NCBI GenBank assembly: GCA_022013085.1
Contig: JAKLQX010000016.1
Span: 1 to 43,016, forward strand
DNA length: 43,016 bases
Source: Candidatus Omnitrophota bacterium
GTDB lineage: Bacteria; Omnitrophota; Gorgyraeia; Gygaellales; Profunditerraquicolaceae
Direction of reading: 5' to 3'
Shown here: positions 36,863-43,016 of the stretch, piece after piece
Layout of the letters: each line of letters opens with the position of its first letter
Position numbering within the stretch: position 1 is the first letter of the stretch
Position numbers and translations under genes: made by a program
Notes under the pieces: model-generated
Told to the model about the DNA's origin: nothing
Seen by the model: the letters and a program-made list of their open reading frames with translations, nothing else
Databases searched by the model: none

Positions 36863-38113
36863 ATGAAAAACGAGATCGCGGTAATAATTTTAGCGGCAGG
36901 AAAAAGCACGCGCATGAAATCCGAAATTCCTAAGGTGCTGCATAAACTTTGCGGCAGGCCGATGCTGGGCTATGTTTTGGATTTAGTGGCTACGCTTAAA
37001 CCGAAGCAAGTGGTTGTGGTTTTAGGGTATAAACAGGAGCTCGTGCGTAAAATTCTACCTAAAGGAGTTAAAATTGTTATCCAAAATAAACTCCTGGGTA
37101 CTGCGGATGCAGTGAAAGTTGGTTTGTCTGCTCTAAGCGGTTTTAAAGGTACGGTACTTGTACTTTATGGAGACAATCCTCTTTTAAAGAAGGAGACGCT
37201 TGATAAATTACTAGATTATCATGTAGGAAATAATGTCGATGCTACGCTTTTAACTGCGAAATTAAAGAAACCTTTTGGTTATGGCAGGATTATACGCGAT
37301 AAATATTTTACTGTTTGCGGTATAGTTGAGGAGAAAGATGCTGATGAAGTCCAGAAGGATATTTTAGAGATTAATACCGGGATCATCGCGTTTAAAAAAG
37401 AAAGCCTTGCCAATAATTTAAAGTTTATTTCCCCCAATAACCGTAAAAAAGAATATTATCTTACTGATATCGTGGGTATTTTAGCTAAGAAGGATTATCT
37501 GGTTGATGCGGTAAAAGTCGAAGATGCTCGGGAGGCTTTGGGGATTAATACCCGTGTTGAATTAGCCAAAGCTAACTCCATTATGCAGAAAAGAATTAAT
37601 GATAAATTTATGCTTGATGGTATTACGATCATAGATCCGGCAACTACTTTTATTAATTTTGGCACTAAGATTGGCGCAGATACAGTGATTTATCCCTTTA
37701 CAGTAATAGAAAGGGATGTTAAAATTGGAAAACGTTGCCAAGTTGGCCCTTTTGCGCACCTGCGTGAAGCTGTCCAGCTTAAAGATGATGTCACAGCTGG
37801 CAACTTTATTGAAATGGTGCGTTCTTCGATCGGCGCCAAAACATTCGTTAAACATTTCTCTTACATCGGAGATACCTCGGTAGGCGATAACGTTAATATC
37901 GGGGCTGGGACAGTTACAGCTAACTTCGATGGTAAAAATAAAAATTACACGTTGATTAAAGATAATGTCAATATCGGTTCGGATACAGTGATTGTTGCTC
38001 CGGTAAAAATTGGTAAATTTGCGATTACCGGTGCCGGTTCAGTTGTGACGAGAAATATTCCGGATAAAGCAGTGGTGGTGGGGGTTCCGGCGAGAATTAT
38101 GAAGAAAAAGTGA
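36863..38113 (+). CDS. glmU: Bifunctional UDP-N-acetylglucosamine pyrophosphorylase/glucosamine-1-phosphate N-acetyltransferase
   Basis: ILAAGKSTRMKSEIPKVLHKLCGRPML; left-handed beta-helix hexapeptides; TANFDGKNK. Confidence 0.95.
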   Translation: MKNEIAVIILAAGKSTRMKSEIPKVLHKLCGRPMLGYVLDLVATLKPKQVVVVLGYKQELVRKILPKGVKIVIQNKLLGTADAVKVGLSALSGFKGTVLVLYGDNPLLKKETLDKLLDYHVGNNVDATLLTAKLKKPFGYGRIIRDKYFTVCGIVEEKDADEVQKDILEINTGIIAFKKESLANNLKFISPNNRKKEYYLTDIVGILAKKDYLVDAVKVEDAREALGINTRVELAKANSIMQKRINDKFMLDGITIIDPATTFINFGTKIGADTVIYPFTVIERDVKIGKRCQVGPFAHLREAVQLKDDVTAGNFIEMVRSSIGAKTFVKHFSYIGDTSVGDNVNIGAGTVTANFDGKNKNYTLIKDNVNIGSDTVIVAPVKIGKFAITGAGSVVTRNIPDKAVVVGVPARIMKKK

Positions 38114-38202
38114 CGCGCGAAGCGCGTCATCCCCGCGGAAGCGGGGAGCCAAAGACAAGGTGACAATCATTTTGTTCTCCAGATTCCCGCTTTCGCGGGA
38201 AT
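38112..38202. repeat. Three consecutive short hairpins (REP-type)
   Basis: GACGCGCGAAGCGCGTC (38112-38128), CCCCGCGGAAGCGGGG (38131-38146), ATTCCCGCTTTCGCGGGAAT (38183-38202). Confidence 0.8.
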
Positions 38203-38239
38203 GACAGTAAGAGTTTCTGGAATAATAGCGGGGTAAAAA

Positions 38240-39178
38240 ATGGATAAATTAGCAGTTTTTAGCGGTAATGCCAATATTGATTTAGCCAAAGATATCTGTA
38301 ATAACCTGAAGGTAAAACTGCAAGATGCTTTTGTAGGTAAATTTAGTGAAGGTGAGATCCGTGTAAAGATTAATGAAAATGTGCGCGGTAAAGATGTTTT
38401 TATAGTGCAGCCAACCTGTCCACCAACAAACGATAATCTTATGGAACTTTTAATTATGATGGATGCTTTGCGTCGGGCATCTGCTGCAAGAATCACTGCG
38501 GTTATCCCTTATTTTGGTTATGCCCGCCAAGATAGAAAAGACCAGCCGCGCGTTCCTATTACTGCAAAATTAGTGGCTAATCTTTTGACTGTCGCCGGAG
38601 CAAACAGGATTTTGACTATGGATTTGCATGCGGGGCAAATCCAGGGTTTTTTTGATATTCCCGTGGATCATCTTTTTTCTGTAGGGGTATTGGTAGATTA
38701 TTTTTCAAAAATGAATATTAAAGATCTGGTGGCTGTTTCTCCCGATGTTGGTTCCATTAAGATGGCTAGGGCTTATGCAAAACGAGTTTCCGCGGGGCTA
38801 GCTATAATTGATAAACGCCGGGTTTCACCTGAAAAAGCTGAGGCTGTGCATATTATGGGTGAGGTTGAAGGTAAAAATGTTATTATTGTGGATGATATGA
38901 TTGCTACGGGCAGTTCGTTGATTGAGGCTGTGGAGGCTTTAAAAAAAGCCAAGGCCAAGACTATTTATGCCGCGATTGCCCATGGTATTTTATCGGGCCC
39001 GGCAATCCAACATATTGATCAGTGCAAAGGACTAGAGAAGTTGCTTATTACTGATAGTGTACCTTTATCTGAAGATAAGAAACATCCTAAAATTGAGGTG
39101 CTTTCGGTGGCTAATCTTTTAGCTGAAGCGATAAAAAGAATACACAACGAAGAATCAGTTAGCTGTTTATTTGACTAG
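38240..39178 (+). CDS. prs: Ribose-phosphate pyrophosphokinase
   Basis: FSEGEIRVKINENVRGKDVFIVQP, YFGYARQDRK, VIIVDDMIATGSSL PRPP loop. Confidence 0.96.
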   Translation: MDKLAVFSGNANIDLAKDICNNLKVKLQDAFVGKFSEGEIRVKINENVRGKDVFIVQPTCPPTNDNLMELLIMMDALRRASAARITAVIPYFGYARQDRKDQPRVPITAKLVANLLTVAGANRILTMDLHAGQIQGFFDIPVDHLFSVGVLVDYFSKMNIKDLVAVSPDVGSIKMARAYAKRVSAGLAIIDKRRVSPEKAEAVHIMGEVEGKNVIIVDDMIATGSSLIEAVEALKKAKAKTIYAAIAHGILSGPAIQHIDQCKGLEKLLITDSVPLSEDKKHPKIEVLSVANLLAEAIKRIHNEESVSCLFD

Positions 39179-39195
39179 GAGAGAAAGGTAAAAAA

Positions 39196-39903
39196 ATGGA
39201 AGAGATCTTTTTAGAAGCAGAGCTAAGAGAGGGAAAAGGAAGAGCTAAGGCTAAGGATTTAAGGGATAGCGGATATTTGCCTTCGGTGGTTTATTCCCAT
39301 GGTAAAGATGCCTTATCAATAAAGTTTTCTAAGAGTGCGCTTTTAAAATTGGTGCATCAGCATCGCTTAGAGAGCAGTATTATTAATATAAAGATTAATG
39401 ATGAAAAAAAGGCAAAGGCAAGGCCCTGTTTGATTAAAGAGATTCAGTATGATCCGGTGCATGAGGATATTATCCATGTAGATTTTAATGAGATCTCTCT
39501 TACAGAAGCAATTAAAGTTAATGTTCCTGTTGAAACTAAGGGTGAGTCTGTAGGGGTAAAACAGGAAGGTGGTTCTTTAGAGCATTTACTTTGGGAGATA
39601 GAAGTAGAGTGTTTACCTACAAATATTCCTAAAAATATTGAAGTAGATATTACTGCTTTAAAGTTGGGTGAAGCTATTCATATTAAGGATATAGTTTTCC
39701 CGTCCGGCGTTAAACCTTTGAATGATCCTGCGGCAATTGTTTTACATGTTGCTGCTCCGATGAAGGAAGAGGCATCAGCTGAGGCAATTGAAGGAGAGGC
39801 CAAGCAGGAGCCCGAGGTAATCAAGGAAAAGAAAGAAGTGCCTACTGAAGGCGCTGCTGAAGAAGGCAAAGAAGCTAAAGAAGAGAAAAAAGAGAAGAAG
39901 TGA
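39196..39903 (+). CDS. rplY: 50S ribosomal protein L25 (CTC form)
   Basis: LEAELREGKGRAKAKDLRDSGYLPSVVYSHGKD; HVDFNEISLTEAI; acidic/lysine-rich C-terminal tail. Confidence 0.93.
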   Translation: MEEIFLEAELREGKGRAKAKDLRDSGYLPSVVYSHGKDALSIKFSKSALLKLVHQHRLESSIINIKINDEKKAKARPCLIKEIQYDPVHEDIIHVDFNEISLTEAIKVNVPVETKGESVGVKQEGGSLEHLLWEIEVECLPTNIPKNIEVDITALKLGEAIHIKDIVFPSGVKPLNDPAAIVLHVAAPMKEEASAEAIEGEAKQEPEVIKEKKEVPTEGAAEEGKEAKEEKKEKK

Positions 39904-39906
39904 TGA

Positions 39907-39967
39907 TTCGACAGGCTCAGCATGGTTTGAAGCATGGTGAGTGGAATCGAACCAAGCGAGTCGAAGG
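39907..39967. repeat. Widespread-type repeat TTCGACAGGCTCAGCATGGT...GAGTCGAAGG
   Basis: Palindromic ends TTCGAC/GTCGAA between rplY and pth. Boundaries approximate. Confidence 0.6.
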
Positions 39968-40603
39968 ATGAAATTAATTGTGGGTTTGGGTAATCCAGGT
40001 TTAATTTATGCGTTTACCCGGCATAATATAGGATTTCAAGTTGTAAAATCTTTAGCCCGTTCTTTAAAAATTGATCTTAAAAGAGATCGTTTAGTTTATT
40101 CCATCGCAGGTAAAAGTAAGTGCGCCTCTGGCAATATCATATTAGCTATGCCGCAGACCTTTATGAATTTAAGCGGTGTGGCAGTTAAGGCCTGTTTTAA
40201 GAAATTTAAAGTATCACCAGCTGATCTTTTGGTAATCTGCGATGACTTGGATTTGGAGTTGGGCAGAATAAAGATTCGTCCCGGTGGATCAAGTAATGGA
40301 CAGCGGGGGTTAGATTCGATTATTGAGCATATTGGTACGCAGGAGTTTAGCCGTTTGCGTATCGGTATTGGCCGTCCGAGTAAATCAACGGACGCCGCAA
40401 AATATGTGCTTACAAGTTTTTTAAGGAAAGAAAAAGCATTAGTTGAGCTGGCGAAAGAAAACTCTGCTAATTGCTGTCTTTCTTGGGTAGAAAAGGGAGT
40501 AGTTGAAACTATGAATATATTTAATCCCGCACCTTCGGTATATTTAGATAATAGAAGGAGTGAGGTAAAATTAATTAACAGAAAGAAGGTGCGGGATGAA
40601 TAA
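39968..40603 (+). CDS. pth: Peptidyl-tRNA hydrolase
   Basis: MKLIVGLGNPGLIYAFTRHNIGF, PQTFMNLSG, DDLDLELGRIKIRPGGSSNGQRGLDSI. ORF track start 39941 includes repeat-derived MESNQASRR. Confidence 0.95.
   Translation: MKLIVGLGNPGLIYAFTRHNIGFQVVKSLARSLKIDLKRDRLVYSIAGKSKCASGNIILAMPQTFMNLSGVAVKACFKKFKVSPADLLVICDDLDLELGRIKIRPGGSSNGQRGLDSIIEHIGTQEFSRLRIGIGRPSKSTDAAKYVLTSFLRKEKALVELAKENSANCCLSWVEKGVVETMNIFNPAPSVYLDNRRSEVKLINRKKVRDE
40525..40595. repeat. Palindromic element family P1, copy C (pth 3' end / rpsF start)
   Basis: ATCCCGCACCTTC ... GAAGGTGCGGGAT; the right arm abuts or overlaps the rpsF ATG. Approximate edges. Confidence 0.8.
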
Positions 40604-40883
40604 GTATGAAGTAATGGCAGTTGTTAAGCCGGATTTATCCGATGAAGAGAAAAAGGTGTTATTTAAACAGATTGATGACGCTGTAATTAAGTATAAAGGT
40701 GAGATCTCGCAATCCGGAGTCTGGGCTGAGAATCGCAAGCTTTGTTTTCCTATTTCAAAGTTTAACGAGGGGATCTATTATCTGGTTGCTTTTACTGCTC
40801 CGTCAGCGGCGATCAAAGAGATTCGTAGCACCTACAAGCTTAATGAGAATATTTTAAGGGTGTTAGTTACCCTTATGTCTTAA
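40596..40883 (+). CDS. rpsF: 30S ribosomal protein S6
   Basis: MNKYEVMAVVKPDLSDEE...KLCFPISKFNEGIYYLVAFTA; synteny with ssb-rpsR-rplI. Confidence 0.95.
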   Translation: MNKYEVMAVVKPDLSDEEKKVLFKQIDDAVIKYKGEISQSGVWAENRKLCFPISKFNEGIYYLVAFTAPSAAIKEIRSTYKLNENILRVLVTLMS

Positions 40884-40905
40884 ATGAAAAATAAGGAGCA
40901 TTTAT

Positions 40906-41349
40906 ATGGCTAGCTATAACAAGGTATTATTAATGGGTAATCTTACTAAGGATCCTGAGTTGCGCTATACTCCGCAAGGTATAGCCGTAGTTAATCTGCG
41001 TTTAGCAGTAAACCGTAAATATCGCACTAAAGATCAGGAATTAAAAGAAGAGGTTTGTTTTATTACAGCAGTGGTTTGGAGTAAGCAGGCAGAGACTTGT
41101 AATCAGTATTTGCATAAAGGAAGTAGTGTTTTTATTGAGGGAAGATTACAGTCGCGCTCTTGGGAGGATACAGCTGGAGCTAAGCGATCTGTAATTGAAG
41201 TCAGGGCAGAGCGCGTACAATTTATGGGTGCGCCAACTGCTAAGGTGCAAAGTCAAACTAGTGAGGTGCATACGGAGCCGCCGGTTGAGGGGCCTAGCAG
41301 TGAATTAACATGGTTAGCAGAAAGCGAGGACGAAGCGCATGAAAGTTAA
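40906..41349 (+). CDS. ssb: Single-stranded DNA-binding protein
   Basis: MASYNKVLLMGNLTKDPELRYTPQGIAVVNLRLAVNR OB fold. Confidence 0.96.
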   Translation: MASYNKVLLMGNLTKDPELRYTPQGIAVVNLRLAVNRKYRTKDQELKEEVCFITAVVWSKQAETCNQYLHKGSSVFIEGRLQSRSWEDTAGAKRSVIEVRAERVQFMGAPTAKVQSQTSEVHTEPPVEGPSSELTWLAESEDEAHES

Positions 41350-41614
41350 GACCAGGGGTTTTGGAAAAGATAAGAAAATTATTAAGAAAAAAAAGGATTT
41401 GCACGGGCCGGTAAGAAAAAGATTTTGCCGATTCTGCGCAGATAAATTAGGCAGTATTGATTACAAGGATATTAAGAGATTAGAGGTATTTATTACCGAG
41501 AAAGGTAAAATCAACTCTAGCCGTTTTTCTGGTAATTGCGCCAGGCATCAGCGCAGAATCAGGGAGTTGATTAATAAAGCCAGATTTCTTGCTCTTCTTC
41601 CTTATATCCGCTAA
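41339..41614 (+). CDS. rpsR: 30S ribosomal protein S18
   Basis: FCRFCADKLGSIDYKDIKRLEVFITEKGKINSSRFSGNCARHQRRIRELINKARFLALLPY. Confidence 0.96.
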   Translation: MKVKTRGFGKDKKIIKKKKDLHGPVRKRFCRFCADKLGSIDYKDIKRLEVFITEKGKINSSRFSGNCARHQRRIRELINKARFLALLPYIR

Positions 41615-41624
41615 TATAAAAGCT

Positions 41625-42068
41625 ATGGAAGTAATTTTAAAGAAGGATGTAGATAAAATTGGCAAGGCAGGAGCGGTAGTTAATGTTAAAGAAGGGTTTG
41701 CCAGGAATTTTTTATTCCCCCATGATTTAGCCCAGCCGGTTACAGATGCTATTCTTAAGAAATTGGAGCAAGATGCGTTAGTTAAGTCAGCGCAATCCGC
41801 TAAAATTAAAGAAGAGGCTGTTAAGCTTGAAGAACGGTTAAGTAAATTATCTCTGGCGATTAAAGTCCTAACTCAAGGCGAGGAGAAATTATACGGTAGT
41901 ATAAATGTTTTTGAGATTTCTCTTGCCTTAAAAGAAGAAGGTTTCGATATCGATAAAAATCTTATTGATCTGTCCGAACCAATAAAGGTTTTAGGGGTTT
42001 ATGAAGTTTTGATAAAGCTTCATGCGGAAGTAACCGCTAAAGTTAAATTATCAATAGTTAAGAAGTAA
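41625..42068 (+). CDS. rplI: 50S ribosomal protein L9
   Basis: MEVILKKDVDKIGKAGAVVNVKEGFARNFLFP. Start refined from 41589. Confidence 0.96.
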   Translation: MEVILKKDVDKIGKAGAVVNVKEGFARNFLFPHDLAQPVTDAILKKLEQDALVKSAQSAKIKEEAVKLEERLSKLSLAIKVLTQGEEKLYGSINVFEISLALKEEGFDIDKNLIDLSEPIKVLGVYEVLIKLHAEVTAKVKLSIVKK

Positions 42069-42081
42069 GGAATTTTTTTCT

Positions 42082-43016
42082 ATGCCACAAGATTTAATTC
42101 TAGATAAAATCCCTCCACAGAACTTAGAGGCTGAAATGGCTGTGCTAGGTTCAATGCTTTTGGATGAAGAAGCTGTATCTGTAGCTATTGAGAAGCTAGA
42201 TAGCGGATGTTTTTATAAAGATACCCATAGAAAGATCTTTCAAGCGATTTCTGACCTTTTTAATGCTAATAAAGCCATTGATTTAATCACTCTGATTGAT
42301 GCTTTAAAAAAAGACGGTACACTTGAAGAGGTAGGTGGCGCAAGCTATCTTACCAGCCTTGCCAATGCTGTGCCTACTGCTGCTAATATCAACCATTACG
42401 CCAATATTGTTCGTGAAAGGTATATATTAAGAACTTTAATTACTAATTCGACTAAGATTATCTCTGTTTGTCATGAGAGCCAAGGTAATATTGCTGAGAT
42501 TGTAGATACTGCTGAAAAGCTTATCTTTGAGGTTAGCGATAGAAGGAACCAGGGCACTTATCTGCATTTAAAAGAGATTGTCAAAGATAGCATTGAAACA
42601 ATTGATAGGCTTTATCAGAATAAGGCGCATGTTACTGGTATCCCTACAGGTTATGTAGATTTTGATATTAAAACTGCAGGTTTGCAGCCATCTGATTTAA
42701 TTATTATTGCTGGAAGGCCCTCCATGGGAAAGAGCGCTTTTGCTTTAGGTATTGCTGAATATGCCGGAGTAATTGAGAAGGTACCTACTGCGATTTTTAG
42801 TTTAGAGATGTCTAAAGAGCAATTGGGCCAAAGAATGCTTTGTTCACATGCGCGGGTAGATGCGCATAAAGTAAGAACAGGCTATCTTGCTACTAGCGAT
42901 TGGCCGCGTCTTACTGCCGCGGCAGGAAAACTTTCTGAAGCTCCAATTTACATTGATGATACGCCGGCTATCTCGGTAATGGAGTTACGCGCCAAAGCGC
43001 GCCGTTTAAAATCACA
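42082..43016 (+). CDS. dnaB: Replicative DNA helicase (partial, runs off the 3' edge)
   Basis: MPQDLILDKIPPQNLEAEMAVLGSMLLDEEA...GYVDFDIKTAGLQPSDLIIIAGRPSMGKSAFAL...SLEMSKEQLGQRM. Confidence 0.96.
   Translation, partial: MPQDLILDKIPPQNLEAEMAVLGSMLLDEEAVSVAIEKLDSGCFYKDTHRKIFQAISDLFNANKAIDLITLIDALKKDGTLEEVGGASYLTSLANAVPTAANINHYANIVRERYILRTLITNSTKIISVCHESQGNIAEIVDTAEKLIFEVSDRRNQGTYLHLKEIVKDSIETIDRLYQNKAHVTGIPTGYVDFDIKTAGLQPSDLIIIAGRPSMGKSAFALGIAEYAGVIEKVPTAIFSLEMSKEQLGQRMLCSHARVDAHKVRTGYLATSDWPRLTAAAGKLSEAPIYIDDTPAISVMELRAKARRLKS

Noticed and set aside
1-43016. CRISPR array
   Set aside because: No regularly spaced direct repeats with unique spacers seen; all repeats are palindromic and dispersed.

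Overview
The window looks like a bacterial chromosome segment. Gene content and style resemble Omnitrophota/candidate-phylum genomes, but that assignment is inference. It contains: (1) a complete lysine/DAP block (lysA-dapF-dapA-dapB-dapL) followed by folK, panC and an aspartate dehydrogenase-like gene; (2) a glycosyltransferase, uvrA and a large TPR protein; (3) a type IV pilus/type II secretion-like operon (HTH regulator, PilM/N-like, PilO, PilP-like, secretin, PilB/GspE, PilC/GspF and several prepilins); (4) an accessory island (~23.87-31.1 kb) that starts at a tRNA-Ala(CGC) gene cut off in its anticodon loop and carries a PIN protein, a DUF5678-like + retropepsin-like pair, two GIY-YIG-like proteins, small secreted/membrane proteins and an IS element; (5) a housekeeping block (hisG, COX24-like small protein, TPR, split transketolase, ispE, spoVG, tRNA-Gln, glmU, prs, rplY, pth, rpsF-ssb-rpsR-rplI-dnaB). 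The most interesting signals are: (a) a 38-nt leader repeated without gaps exactly 38 nt upstream of three unrelated island ORFs (27465, 27963, 29440); (b) several families of palindromic elements touching stop and start codons, including apparent in-frame insertions in a prepilin leader peptide and in ispE; (c) a SpoVG with a zinc ribbon inserted in its fold; (d) an IS transposase ORF that runs out of its own element. No database or folding searches were run. All family calls come from reading motifs.
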